Program-made: the position numbers and the translations under genes
Shown here: positions 11,581 through 22,974 of the stretch, piece after piece
Layout: every line of letters begins with the position of its first letter
Position numbering within the stretch: the stretch's first letter is position 1
The notes under the pieces: generated by a model
What the model saw: only the letters and a program-made list of their open reading frames with translations
Database searches by the model: none
Told to the model about the DNA's origin: nothing
NCBI GenBank assembly: GCA_009193035.1
Contig: SWDT01000002.1
Location: 186,001 to 250,000 of the forward strand
Source: Halicephalobus mephisto
Taxonomy: Eukaryota; Nematoda; Chromadorea; Rhabditida; Panagrolaimidae
Reading direction: 5' to 3'
Length of the DNA stretch: 64,000 bases

Positions 11581-12460
11581 TTACGACGATTTTGATAACA
11601 AGATTATTTGCATAAAATCACAAATCAGATGATCTTAAATTTCCTTTTTGGACGAAAGGAAAACTGGGCTTATCAAAGTTTCTCAAAAAGCATTTTTCGA
11701 AGACGATTGATTCATCGATCGATAAATTCAAAAAATTTTATAAAAAATAATTTTTTTACTTTTGACAATTGCCCAAAATTCAGTTTACCTGGCTTTCTGG
11801 ATATTTTAAAGTTTCAAATTTCATTTTTCATTTTGAATAAACTTTTTTATTTTTTTTTAAACAAAAGTGACTTTTTTCACTTTTTTAAAATTTTATTTTC
11901 GAAAATTCACAGAATCTCATTTTTCATGTTTGATTTTGTTAATGAATTATTTTTAATTAATTTTAAATTTCGAACAGGATATTAAATTTCGTAATTTTGT
12001 AATTTTATAATTTTGCAATTTTTGTTGTTTGATCAACGACGGCAAACCTGGTCCTTGTTTGGCAAAACAGGTCTAATTTCTGTTCGAGACTTTTAAATAA
12101 ATTTAAATTTCTTTATTTTTCTATATTTTTACTTAAAATTAAAATATTTTTAAAAATTAATAAAAATGTTCAAAAAGTTTATTTTTTTTAAATTAAAATA
12201 TTTTTAAAAATTAATAAAAATGTTCGAAAAATTTCAATTTTTTTAAATTAATAAAAATATTCAAAAAATTTCAATTTTTTTAAATTAAAATATTCTTAAA
12301 AATTAATAAAAATGTTTAAAAAGTCTATTTTTTTAAATTAAAATATTTTTAAAAATTAAATTTACTTTTTAAAAATTTAAATAAACTTGATTTAAAATTT
12401 AAAAAATTAGTTTTAATGATTCTTGAATTGAAAATATGATTTTTTTAAGTAATTTGAGAT
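11581..12460. other. AT-rich gene-free stretch
   Basis: A frame at 11608-11985 is open on the plus strand but is mostly Phe/Lys/Asn low complexity after the first 40 codons. Degenerate TTAAAATATTTTTAAAAATT repeats fill 12130-12400. Confidence 0.5.
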
Positions 12461-12499
12461 TGTTGTTTATTCTTGAAGGATCATTAACCGAGGTCGTGG

Positions 12500-13140
12500 G
12501 TGAGGAATGAACTGAGTATCGTTCGTGACGAGATCACTATTTTGAATTTTGTCTTCAGAAAATGAAATTTTTTTGAATAAAATAATATAAATCCCGAAGC
12601 GAATGACTCTTAAAGGATCATGAATGAAAAATAAATTGAATATTATTCGTGTCGAGATCATTTTTTAAAATTACCCTTAAAAATTGAAAAAATTTTTTAA
12701 TTAAAAAATTTCTGGTCCCGTCACGAATGATGTTTAAAATTGTTAATTGAGTTAGTAGTCGATAAAAAAATAAGCATTTTTCGTGTCGGGACCGTTTTTT
12801 AAAATTATCTATTAAAAATGAAAATTTTTTAATTAAAAAGCCTCTGGTCCCGTCACGAATGATGTTTAAAATTGTTAATTGAGTTAGTAGTCGATAAAAA
12901 ATTAAGTATCATTCGTGTCAAGATCATTTTTTAAAATTACCCTCAAAAATTGAAAAAATTTTTTAATTAAAAAGCCTCTGGTCCCGTCACGAATGATGTT
13001 AAAAATTGTTAATTGAGTTAGTAGTCGATAAAAAAATAAGCATTTTTCGTGTCGGGACCATTTTTTAAAATTATCTATTGAAAATGAAAATTTTTTAATT
13101 AAAAAGCCTCTGGTCCCGTCACGAATGATGTTTAATTTCA
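12500..13140. repeat. tandem array, unit about 132 bp, at least 4 copies
   Basis: Units start at CCTCTGGTCCCGTCACGAAT (near 12841, 12975 and 13107, with a variant near 12711). They continue through a TTAGTAGTCGATAAAAAA word to CATTTTTCGTGTCGGGACC. The opposed CGGGACC and GGTCCCG words in each unit could pair as a hairpin. Confidence 0.75.
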
Positions 13141-13252
13141 TTTTTAACCTAAAAAATCAAATATTATTTGTTTCAAGAGCACTACCTGAAGTGCAATCTT
13201 TAAAAATGAAAAACAAAATTTTGGTCCCACAACGAATGATATTTTTTAATTT

Positions 13253-13486
13253 TTGGACAATAAGGTCAGTTACATCTCTTTCGAAAAATTCGAAATTCTT
13301 TGTTCGAACCGACTCTGCTGTGGAAATATGATGGAAGATGACATTGTTCCAATTTTTGGTGTTGAGACAAATGAGCAACAGTTGACAAGGTGGCATTTGT
13401 CTTTGAACAACGACATCGGATTATTTGGGTTTAATAATCATTTTAATTTCTTTGGTCTTGCCAGAAGATCTTTTTTCTTATATTGA
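13253..13486 (+). other. exon-like open frame
   Basis: An open frame of 77 codons that is less AT-rich than its surroundings and has a protein-like middle part (SNRLCCGNMMEDDIVPIFG). No ATG start or clear splice acceptor is visible. It ends exactly at the left edge of element E2. A second plus frame over the last 60 nt is hydrophobic. Identity unknown. Confidence 0.25.
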
Positions 13487-14085
13487 GGTCTATAAAACGG
13501 TCGAAATTAAAGTCAAATTTCCGTGCAAAAATCGTGTAAATTGACAGACCAGAATGCTGCTGGCAAACTGCGAGTTTTTTCCAGAATATTTATTATAGTA
13601 ATTTAGAAATTTTGGTTAACTTTCCAAAATGCTGCTGGCAGACTGTGGGTTTTTTTTCAGAATATTCATATATAGTAATTTAGAAACTTTAATTAACTTT
13701 CCAGAATGTTGCGCGCAATTTGCGAATTTAATTTTAATTTTGATTTCAATGCTGACATACTTGCCAGAATGCTGCAAGAAAACTGCGGACTTTTTTTCAG
13801 AATATTTATATACGGTAATTTAGAAACTTTGGTTAACTTCCCAGAATGTTGCACGCAATCTGCGGATTCTATTTTGATGTCGATTTGCTTAAACGTTGCT
13901 GGCAAACTGCAGATTTTGATTTCGAATTTTTCATAAATTTAAATGTACAAATTTCGACCAATTTGCTTGAACATTGTTGGCAAACTGCGGATTCTATTTT
14001 GATGTTGACTTGCTTAAACGTTGCTGGCAATCTGCGAATTTTATTTTGATGTCGATCCCCTTATAGACTTCGGCACTGATGACTC
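13487..14085. mobile_element. element E2 of the GTCTATAAA-terminal family (inverted relative to E1)
   Basis: The left end GAGGTCTATAAAACGGTCGA and right end TTATAGACTTCGGCACTGA match the right and left ends of E1 in reverse orientation. The interior has about seven units with CCAGAATGTTGCGCGCAATT or the variant GAATGCTGCTGGCAAACTGC, the reverse complement of the E1 unit. There is no coding capacity of its own, and the short frames inside are out-of-phase artefacts. Confidence 0.6.
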
Positions 14086-14089
14086 CACA

Positions 14090-14480
14090 CATAGGTATCA
14101 AGTTACAAACATTGAGTTTACTATGAATTTTTATTCAAATTTTCTTTTTTTAATTTTGTCGAAAATTACATCATTGCAAAAATTAAAAAAACAAATTATC
14201 TCGAAAAAAATTTTCCAGATTTTTTTAAATCCAAAATTCTAAAGATGCTAGAAAAATTCAAAATTATTTGGAAATTTTTAGAAAATTTCAATTTTTTTAC
14301 AATTTTAGAAAATTTTAAAATTCTTTATTAAATTTTAAAAATTTTCAATTTTTTTATAATTTTAGAAAAATTTCAATTTTTTTTAAATTTTTTATTAAAT
14401 TTTCAATTTTTTTTTGATTTTAGGAAAATTCGAAATTTTTTATTAAATTTTGGAAACTTTAATTTTTTAAATTCCAAATT
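14090..14480. other. AT-rich gene-free stretch
   Basis: TTTTAGAAAATTTCAATTTT-type short repeats. No gene is seen. Confidence 0.5.
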
Positions 14481-14766
14481 TGTTTGTTAAATAACCGTAA
14501 AAAAATACTTTTTTTTCTTGGAAGGAAAGTTTGCCGATCATCTTTGTCCAAAAAAATCCAGCTGAGCCTTTGTTTGATCACTTTCGAGGGTAAACAGAAG
14601 CACAACTTCCAAAAAAGGGCGAAGCTAACCGACAAGAGTAAACTTCTCCGCTCAGGTCAGAAACGGATCAATGAGATCTCCCGGGGAGGACTATTATTTT
14701 CTAAATGTTCTTTGTTCGGACTTTCTGGCCACCGCTATCCGGGTCTTGAATGTTATCTTCCTCAGA

Positions 14767-14837
14767 TCAAAAGTCTTCCATCTTTTTGACGCTTCTGATG
14801 ACAGGTTTGTCCTTTCCGTCATCATCAACGGTACCTC
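14767..14837 (-). other. exon-like block, possible terminal exon
   Basis: An acceptor TTAATTTAG is followed by about 22 codons of polar, protein-like sequence (GTVDDDGKDKPVIRSVKKME) ending in TGA. The same frame continues after the stop for another 21 plausible codons to TAG near 14700. This island (14515-14840) is clearly richer in GC than its flanks. No upstream exon could be joined. Family unknown. Confidence 0.3.
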
Positions 14838-14884
14838 CTAAATTAAGCAGAGCTCCGTTTTACCAAATGCAACAGTTAGAGTTC

Positions 14885-15260
14885 GAGGTCGAAATTTGGA
14901 CTTTTCGTGTTAAGACAATATTTGTAAATTTTTTTTCTTCAAAAATCTGTTCTACCTAAATTAATAGTTAGAACTTGATAAATATAATTTTTTTTATCAA
15001 AAATGATAGTTCGAAATCAAAATCTAAAATCGAAATTTGGACTTTTCGTGCTGGGACGATGTTTTTAAATTTCCTTCTTCAAAAATCTATTCTACCTAAA
15101 TTAATAGTTAAAATTTAATAAATATAATTTTTTTATCAAAAATGACAGAGTTCGAAATCAAAATCTAAAGTCGAAATTTGGACTTTTCGTGCTAGGACAA
15201 TATTTTTAAATTTTTTTTTTCAAAAATCTGTTCTACCTAAATTGATAAACTTTAATATAT
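14885..15260. repeat. tandem array, unit about 140 bp, 3 copies
   Basis: Copies at about 14889, 15030 and 15170 start with TCGAAATTTGGACTTTTCGT and include a TTCTACCTAAATTAATAGTT word. An inverted partial copy lies near 15296-15330. Confidence 0.75.
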
Positions 15261-15269
15261 CAATTTTTG

Positions 15270-16195
15270 AATTAAAACTTAAATTATAAATCTTAACACG
15301 AGAAGTCCAAATTTCGACTTTAAATTTTGAACATCAACTTCGATAAAAACAAAAATTTTCGATTGAATCATTTTCAAAAAATTACAAAAGAATTTTAAAT
15401 TTTTTTATATTTATCTTCAGAATTTCCTAGAATTCCGTATTTCGAAAATTTGTATAAAAAAATTAAATTTTGGAAGTTTTTAAAAAATTTCGGAAATTTA
15501 TATAAAAGTTTTAATTTTGAAAATGTTTTAAAAAATTTCGGAAATTTATATCAAAAAAATTAATTTTGAAAATGTTTTAAAAAATTTCGGAAATTTGTAC
15601 TAAAATTATTTCGTTGTAAAATTTTTTTAATCTGAATAATATATGAAAATCCTGATTGGCATTCATTCACTTTTCGTTAAGAACCCAAATTGAAAATATC
15701 TGCATTTTTCCAAAATTTATTTTTTATTTTTATATAATTTTTTGAATTTCCGAAAATTCGTGTCGAGACAATTTCCATTTTTAACCTTTAAACTAGTGTG
15801 GTTTTTTAAACCTGAAAATCTCGAAATTTCATCAAAATGCAAATCAGAAAGTATTTTTATTTTTTAAATTTTATTTTTTTATTTTATTTTATTATTTAAA
15901 TTCAAATTTAATTTTTTTTATTTTTTAAATTTAATTTTTTTATTTTATTTTATTTTATTTTTATTTTTATTTTTTTATTTTAATTTAATTTTTTTATTTT
16001 TTAAATTTAATTTTTTACTTTATTTTTTATTTATTTTATTTTTTAAATTTTATGAGATTCTGGAATGCACCAAAAACTTCAATGAAATTTTGGACGACTT
16101 CAGAAGCTTACTGTAAAACCCTCAAATTTCGAAATTATTAAATTTTAAGAAATTTAATTTTATTGAAAGTTTTTTGCCGTTCTTGTTTTCGTAAA
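15270..16195. other. AT-rich gene-free stretch
   Basis: Includes a small array of TTTTAAAAAATTTCGGAAAT units (15470-15600) and long poly(TTTTA) tracts (15850-16050). No gene is seen. Confidence 0.55.
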
Positions 16196-16240
16196 TTTGG
16201 TTTGTTTTTTTGTCCAGACCGAAAACAAAAAAGTTATAAA

Positions 16241-16339
16241 ATGGCACTCAAAAGGACAAAGGTCTTCCTTGAGGTGCCGACGGGGGAAACAGCGTATAAT
16301 TTTGTCTTCTGTCGTGCTGGTCGAGACCAGATGGCGTAA
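16241..16339 (+). other. short ATG-to-stop exon-like frame
   Basis: 32 codons (ALKRTKVFLEVPTGETAYNF in the middle) in a locally GC-rich island, ending in TAA. All three plus frames are largely open here, so the frame choice is uncertain. It could be the remnant of a gene or chance. Confidence 0.2.
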
Positions 16340-16424
16340 TATTCTTACAAAATACACAAATTACAGTATTTTAAAAATACAATAAAAAAAACCAACAACT
16401 AACGATTAAACTTAAACATTCTCT

Positions 16425-16663
16425 GTGTATGTTTTCTTTCGTTGTGGGACCTTTCTTGACTAGATCTTCCTTTTTTGCGTAGGCGCGAGACATTTTTTTT
16501 TGGTTTTCTTTGCTTACTCTTTCTTTCGTTGTGGGATCTTTCTTGACCAGATCTTCCTTTTTTGCGTGGGCGCGAGACATTTTATTTTCTTTGCTTACTC
16601 TTTCTTTCGTTGTGGGACCTTTCTTAACCAGATCTTCCTTTTTTGTGTAAGCGCGAGACATTT
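16425..16663 (-). repeat. three-copy repeat, 78-84 bp, frame preserving
   Basis: Three minus-strand units each begin ATGTCTCGCGC and encode MSRAYAKKEDLVKKGPTTKE-like sequence. Unit lengths differ by 6 nt, so the frame is kept through all copies for 96 codons. The three Lys/Glu-rich copies differ at only a few residues. With no splice signals or homolog recognised, a coding role is possible but unproven. Confidence 0.5.
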
Positions 16664-16739
16664 TTTTTGATTTTTTTTCGTTCTTCGTTAGCGTTCCTTT
16701 TCCTTTCGATTGTCGACAGTTGAATAATAATCATGACGA

Positions 16740-17330
16740 ACTTGGTTTGGTTTTTTTAAACTTTTTTAAAAATGATATTCAGTTTTTTGGGAAATTTGGC
16801 GGGAAGAAAACAATCGAAAAAACAAGTACTTGATTCAAGTGCCTGGATTGGTGCTAATGGATAGTCACAGGTCAATTCGAAGGTGTCGAAAATGAGTACC
16901 TTCTTAACGAAAATTCGGTGATCTGGAAAAATTTATGAATTTTTATAAAAAATTAAATACGAATGTATTGATTTTTATAAATTTTTTAAATTTACAATTA
17001 AAATAATTGAAATATTTTTTGTTGAAATGATTTCCATAGATCAAGAAGGATTTTTATGAAAATTAATACATACTGTATTTGGTTTTTAATGTATTTTAAT
17101 TTTTTAAATTTACAATTAAGATAATAGGATATTTTTTTTAAGAGATCTATGAATCTAAAGTAATTTCTATGAATTTTTACGAATATTGATAGATTCTTAC
17201 TGTATTTTATTTTTAATGTATTTTAATTTTTTTAACTTACAATTAAGATAGTAGGATATTTTTTAGAGATCTATGAATCTAAAGTGATTTTTACGAATGT
17301 TGATAGATTCTTACTGTATTTGGTTTATTT
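16740..17330. repeat. AT-rich repeats, 3 copies of a GATCTATGAATCTAAAGT unit
   Basis: Blocks near 17040, 17150 and 17270 share AGATCTATGAATCTAAAG and TTACTGTATTTGGTTT. No gene is seen. Confidence 0.5.
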
Positions 17331-17460
17331 TATTACTCTTTATTTCCTTCCTTTGTACATGTGGGTAAGAAGGACAAAGACCAGTGGACTCTGATTCCTT
17401 CAAGATCTTTTTCTAGTAGCCCATAGCCTCAGGCAATGTTTCTAATTTTATCAACATTAA

Positions 17461-17775
17461 TTAAAAGTATTTTATTTTGTTTTTAAAGATGTTCGAATTT
17501 TTAAATTATTTCAAAAAAATAAACATCTCGCAATTGACCTTGGATCTCTAATCCCTCTGGCAGTCACTATCCTTCTTTATTATTCTCGACCAATTGTCCG
17601 TGATCTTGATCCGGGATCAAAGAGATCCGAGCAGAATAAGTCTCACTTTGGATTTGGCGCAAATTGGTCTCCACTCGAAGGGCAATCATGGGAAACCGCT
17701 CGGGAGCTTCAAGGCGGACGGATCAAAGCCCTTTCCCAGTCCCTTACAGAAGACGAAAATCGGGCCGTTATTTAA
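17461..17775 (+). other. isolated exon-like block with a membrane segment
   Basis: One plus frame is open from 17461 to TAA at 17773-17775. From about residue 21 it is strongly protein-like: a hydrophobic helix (LGSLIPLAVTILLYY), then a polar tail containing RPIVRDLDPGSKRSEQNK and ending near LTEDENRAVI. It has no ATG in frame, so it would be a terminal exon, with an acceptor perhaps at TTTTTAAAG (17488). I recognise no family and could not connect upstream exons. It may be a genuine last exon of a small membrane protein or a pseudogene fragment. Confidence 0.4.
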
Positions 17776-17829
17776 GGTTAGAACAGTCAAATCGACTCTT
17801 TTCAACTACTTTGAGCTCGAAAATCAAAG

Positions 17830-18175
17830 GATTTAGATTCAGATTGACTAACCTGAGTTCGAAAATCCAACGATTTAAATCTGAAATTTTAAAAATTCTA
17901 ATTTAAAAATTCAGAAATTTATATTCGAATTAAAATTTTTAAATTCAGAAATTTAGAATTTAGAAATTTAAATTCGAATTAAAATATTTGAATTTAGAAA
18001 TTCAGAAATTTAGATTTGAATTAAAAATTCTAATTTAAAAATTCAGAATTTAGAAATTTAGATTCGAATTAAAATATTTGAATTTAGAAATTCAGAAATT
18101 TAGATTTGAAATCTTAAAGATTCTAATTGAGAAATTTAGATTCGAATTAAAATATTTAAATTTGAAAATTTTATT
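17830..18175. repeat. short tandem array, AATTTAGATTCGAATTAAAA type
   Basis: Degenerate 20-45 nt units of AATTTAGAAATTCAGAAATT and GATTCGAATTAAAATATTTG. Reading frames here are artefacts. Confidence 0.65.
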
Positions 18176-18354
18176 TTATTTTAAATCCAATTTGATTCCA
18201 ATTGATATCCACAACGGTGGTCAGGACCAGAACTGTCGATTTCCTAATTTTCAAACTAAACTTGGAATTGATTTCCTAATTAGTTCGAAAATTGGAAGCT
18301 TCTGATTTTAATCGAACCATTCTACATCCATATTTTCGAAGATCTACAATTATG

Positions 18355-18990
18355 GTCAGGACTGAGATCTATAAAAATATCGACATCAAGATCAAAATAA
18401 AATCCGCACTTTGCTTGCAACATTCTCGCAAATCGGTCGATATTTTTGTGTTTAAAAAATTACGAAATCGAAATGAAATTACGAAATTAAAATAAAATCC
18501 GCACTCTGCTTGCAATATGCAGATATATTAGTTCATCTAATTTTTGTGTAGAAATTCAATTTGATTTCGATGTCGACAAAAAGGTCGACATCAAGATCAA
18601 AATAAAATCTGCACTTTGCTTGCAACATTTAGGCAGATTGATCGATATTTTTGTATTTAAAAAATTACGAAATCAAAATGAAATTACGAAATTAAAATAA
18701 AATCTGCACTTTGCTTGCAACATTCTCGCAAATCGGTCGATATTTTTGTATTTAAAAAATTACGAAATCGAAATGAAATCCTCACTTTGCTTGGAATATG
18801 CAGATATATTAATCCATCTTTGGGTAAAAATTCAATTTGATTTCGATGTTAACAAAACGGTCGACATCAAGATCAAAATAAAATCCGCACTCTGCTTGGA
18901 ATATGCAGATATATTAGTTCATCTAATTTTTTCCCAAGAATTCAATTTGATTTCGATGTTGACCTCTTTATGGACCCCGGTACAGGACAG
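18355..18990. mobile_element. element E3 of the GTCTATAAA-terminal family
   Basis: The left end CTGAGATCTATAAAAATATC and right end GTTGACCTCTTTATGGACCC are imperfect inverted repeats matching those of E1 and E2. Internal units of about 150 nt repeat GCACTTTGCTTGCAACATTC (palindrome TTGCTTGCAA) and a TACGAAATCGAAATGAAAT word. The reading frames inside follow the repeat and are not considered genes. Confidence 0.55.
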
Positions 18991-19118
18991 TCTTTCCTTT
19001 CGAGTGCCTTTCTTGTTTTAATTATTTAAAAACGCGCAATTCTGTGACAAATGAACTTTTCAATTTGTCCATTTATGAATTTTCAATTTCTAAATAGATG
19101 AAAAATTTTCTTTCTTAA

Positions 19119-19319
19119 CTAATTTTGAGGATATACAAAATCCAACTCTAGGTCTTTTTTCATTTGCACAGCTGCCGATTTTTCCATTCCAGTCCTTGGT
19201 CGATTGTTCCATTGCATAAGCTGTAATAACTGATCCAGGACATTCCCAGGAAACAAATTGACACTTTTACTGTTGCACCTGTCCGATCCAAAACAATACA
19301 AAAATTTTACGAGAATCAT
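19119..19319 (-). other. exon-like open frame
   Basis: 66 codons ending in TAG. The latter two thirds are protein-like (NVLDQLLQLMQWNNRPRTGM, then a Lys/Glu-rich tail). A possible acceptor GGACAG lies inside near 19281, so the true exon may be shorter. No family is recognised and no partner exon was found. Confidence 0.35.
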
Positions 19320-19339
19320 TGTTCAATTTTTTTGTGAAT

Positions 19340-20000
19340 AAGTTTTTTTAGAAATATTCGGATTACGGTATTTGAATGAGATTACTGAGCTTCATATAAG
19401 GCTCTAGAATCTTCCAGGACCTAATGGATGTTTTAGGGATCCTCAAAATCACGTAAACAGAGAATTTCGTACTTTTCGGTCCTGAGTGGAAAATTACGAA
19501 ATTCTTATCAAGACAATTTTCGAGGGATTTTATTATAAACAATTTTAATTTCCATAATAATGATTTAGAACCTTCTAAAACCAAGTAATTACGAAATTTC
19601 GTACTTTCTGGTCCTGAATGGAAAATTACAAAATTCTCGTCAAGACAATTTTCGAGGGATTTTATGGAAAAAATACTTTATTTTTACAATGATATGATTA
19701 AAACCTTTCAAAATCACATAAATACGAAATTTTTTAGTCTTCAGTCTCGAGTAGAAAATTCCATAAATTCGTTTTAAAACTTTTTTAGAAAAATTTTATT
19801 TTTTTTGAAGAATTTTTTTAGAAAAATTTTATTTTTTTTTGAAGAATTTTTTAAAAAAAATTTTACTTTTTTATAACTTTTTTAGAAAAACTATTTTTTT
19901 AGAACTTTTTTAGAAAAATTTTATTTTTTTTTGAAGAATGATTTTATTGAGCAATTACACGGCCATTAACTGGTGCTTTTTGATTGACTTTGGAGGGTTA
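19340..20000. repeat. dispersed repeat copies
   Basis: Contains the CGGTCCTGAGTGGAAAATTA / GTCAAGACAATTTTCGAGGG family (3 copies) and a GAGATTACTGAGCTTCATAT segment related in inverted form to 43.40-43.50 kb. Poly(T)-rich units follow at 19790-19940. No gene is seen. Confidence 0.55.
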
Positions 20001-20101
20001 TTGAAATCCAAATTGCCTTTGATTTTATTTCGAAAAAATTGGAGGAAGTTGTTACTTGTATTCACTTGACCTTTCTTCGTCTTAGTTACTTTTTTACTTC
20101 G

Positions 20102-20173
20102 TCAAAAAGGAACCTGATCTCCGTGAGATCCATCTACAACAGATTCTTCCACCTTTGGAATTCCCAAATTGTG
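20102..20173 (-). other. short exon-like frame
   Basis: 24 codons including HNLGIPKVEESVVDGSHGDQ before TGA, next to A-rich sequence with no good acceptor. It might be the last exon of the frame at 20877-21059, but no in-frame junction could be shown. Confidence 0.2.
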
Positions 20174-20339
20174 TTTTTTTTTGTTTTTTATTCATCGATC
20201 TTTTTTTTGTTTCTTGGTCAGCTTTTATTTTTTTTGTTTTGCCATTTCTGATCGGAGCTATTGCGCAATCTACTGTACAGCAGTTGCTCCCCTAGGACCT
20301 TTGCTCCTCCTCGTCTCGGACTGGTGTTGAAATTTCTTT

Positions 20340-20745
20340 GGTTGTACAAATCTTCTCCATCAACAGATGCTCCCCAGCGGCAGTTGGTACCTAATGATAT
20401 TTGATCTCCAGAAGTATTTAATCTCAATGATAATAGCCCCAGTAGTAGTTGCTTCATAAAAATATTTGATCTTCAACGATATTTAATCTCAGTGATAATG
20501 ATCCCCAGTAGTAGTTGCTCCTTAACGATATTTGATCTCCAGAAGTATTTAATCTCAGTGATAATAGCCTTAGTAGTAGTTGTTCCTTAACAATATTTGA
20601 TCTTCAACGATATTTAATCTCAATGATAATGACCCGAAGTAGTAGTTGATCTTTAACAATATTTGATCCCCAATGACATTTAATCTCAGTGATAATTGTT
20701 TCTTACTAATGTTCACCCCCAGCGGCATTTGATCACCACTAATAT
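20340..20745. repeat. tandem array, unit about 75 bp, TATTTGATCTCC/AATCTCAGTG type
   Basis: About six degenerate units alternate ACGATATTTGATCTCCAGAA, TATTTAATCTCAGTGATAAT and AGTAGTAGTTGCTCC. No coding signal. Confidence 0.75.
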
Positions 20746-20876
20746 TTGCTCCTCTTCGACCCGTGCTGATTTCGAAATGCTTTTTTTAAATCATTTTTTT
20801 TGTTTAACTGAGGTATTGAGTTAATCCACCTACCGAAAAATTAATATAAAAAGGGTAAAAATTATGTAAAACTTAC

Positions 20877-21059
20877 GAAATAGGAGAGCAAATGCCGCAG
20901 GGGATCAGCTCTCGGATAACCACCACATTTGGCTTTTTTTTGCAAGTCTGTCTGGTCCGGAAGTTTCTGAATTTTTTCGAAATCCATTAATCTACCTTTG
21001 ATACTGAAAATAAACACATTTCGGACGAATCGCCTCAGGAAGAGTCCGACTGTGTTCAT
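20877..21059 (-). CDS. 5' exon of an unknown gene (partial)
   Basis: An ATG at 21059 opens 61 codons to a strong donor TTC|GTAAGT (20877/20876), phase 0. The sequence is basic and protein-like (LRRFVRNVFIF, then LMDFEKIQKLPDQTDLQKKA and CGGYPRADPLRHLLSYF). TTTATTTTCAG inside could be an acceptor, in which case translation may start at the internal Met. An Arg-rich amphipathic N-terminus suggests a mitochondrial presequence, which is inference only. The remaining exons were not found. Confidence 0.45.
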
Positions 21060-21119
21060 TTAAATGAGCAAATGTCATTTTTCGGTTTGGTTTTTGTGGA
21101 TTAAAAATATTCCTTAATT

Positions 21120-21600
21120 ACAGAACTTTTAAATAACGAGTAATGGAGCCTGCCTTCAGCGAGCTCTTCGGTTGTATGATAAAAATTACGAAATAACTGC
21201 CGCATAAAATTAACGTATAAGTTACTGTAGTTTTTATGAAGTTTCTGACATTCGCGTCGAGACAATTTCACAATAATGTTTATTCTTACTTTTTTATATT
21301 ATAAAATATAAGATATAAGATTGTATGATAACAATTACGAACAACTACCGCATAAAATTAACGTATAAGTTACTGTAGTTTTTATGAAATTTCTGACATT
21401 CGCGTCGAGACAATTTCACAATAATGTTTATTTTTACTTTTTTATATTATAAAATATAAGATTGTATGGTAAAAATTACGAACAACTGCCGCATAAAATC
21501 AATGTACAAGTTACTGTACTTTTTATGAAATTTCTGACATTCATGTCGAGAGAATTTCACAATAACGCCCATTTCCACTTTTTATAGTATAATATTTTAG
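21120..21600. repeat. tandem array, unit about 145 bp, 3 copies
   Basis: Units begin near 21173, 21323 and 21464 with GTATGATAAAAATTACGAA. They carry CTGCCGCATAAAATTAACGT, GTTACTGTAGTTTTTATGAA and CGCGTCGAGACAATTTCACA. No gene is seen. Confidence 0.8.
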
Positions 21601-22965
21601 TAAATTTCTGAATTTCCTGGATTATGGTGTTTCGATGAGATTAGAGACCGCAATAAAAGCTTCTGGAATCTTTAATGGATGCTATTAGAACATCATTGAG
21701 CTACATAAAGATTAAAGTTTTTAATTTTTGGTCTCGTCTGGAAAATTCTGAAATTCGTGTCGAAACAATTATCTTTGAAATTTTATTATAAACAATTTTA
21801 ATTTTTACAACAATGATATAGAACTTCAAAAATGAAACAATTACGAAATTTTGTACTTTTCGGTCCTGAGTGGAAAATTTTAAAATTCGCGTCGAGACAA
21901 TTTTCTTTGAAATTTTACTTGAAAAACATTTATTTCCTATATTGAGATGATAAAAACCATGTAAACAGAGAATTTTGTACTTTTCGGTCCTGAGTGGAAA
22001 ATTCTAAGATTCGCGTCGAGACAATTTTTTTTGGAATTTTGTATGATACGTCTGTATTTATTATGCATAATTTCAGGTTCTATTTGATGTTTTGGAACCT
22101 TCAGAATCATTCAACCACAAAAATTTATATTTTTTGTCTCAACTGGAAAATACTAGAAATTCATGTTAAAACTACTTTTGGAAAATATTACAACAAAAAT
22201 ATTTAGTTTTCTTGCTATTTCTAAAAATTAAAAAAAGTTTATTTTTATTTTTAAAATTAAAAAAAATGATTTTTAAAATAAAAAAAATAAATTTTTAAAA
22301 TTAAAAAAAAATAAATTTTTAAAATTAAGAAAAAATAAATTTTTAAAATTAAAAAAAAATTTTTTTAAATTCAAAAAATTTATTTCCATAATTTTTAAAT
22401 TATAAATAAAAATTTTTAAATTGACAGATGGTTCTTTACTGATACTAAATTACTTCGAAAAATAATAAAAATGGCAGCTGGAATTTTTTATTTTTTTCGA
22501 AAATAAAATTCATTTTCAGACAATTCCGTAATTTTTTAATTCTAAAATATAAAAATACTAATTAGCATTCATCCGCTTTTCGTCAAAAATTCAATTTTGT
22601 AAAATTTGCATTTTTTAAATTTTTCGATTTTTAATTACAACTTTATAAAATTCTGAAATTTTTTTTATTTTCAAAAATTTTTAATTTTTAATTTTTTTAA
22701 AAATTTTTTTTAAATTTAAATTTTTTCGAAATTTTTTTAATTTTTAATTTTTTTTAATTTTTAAAATTCTTTTTAAATTTTCCAAAAAAAAATTATAAAA
22801 ATTCCTAGAATTTTTTCTGTTTTTCAAAAGTTTCTCAGAATCCTATAAAAAATTAAAATTGTTATTTAACGCCTTCAATTCTGGAAGTTCTTGGAAAAAT
22901 TGTCATCAAAACAATTCCATAACAATGCTAATTTTGGTTTTTGCAGTGATGTAATTAGAAAGATC
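21600..22965. other. repeat-rich, then homopolymer-rich, gene-free stretch
   Basis: 21.6-22.2 kb holds copies of the GGTCCTGAGTGGAAAATTCT family. 22.2-22.9 kb is almost pure A/T with TTTTTAAAATTAAAAAAA-type units. No gene is seen. Confidence 0.6.
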
Positions 22966-22974
22966 GAAATCATC

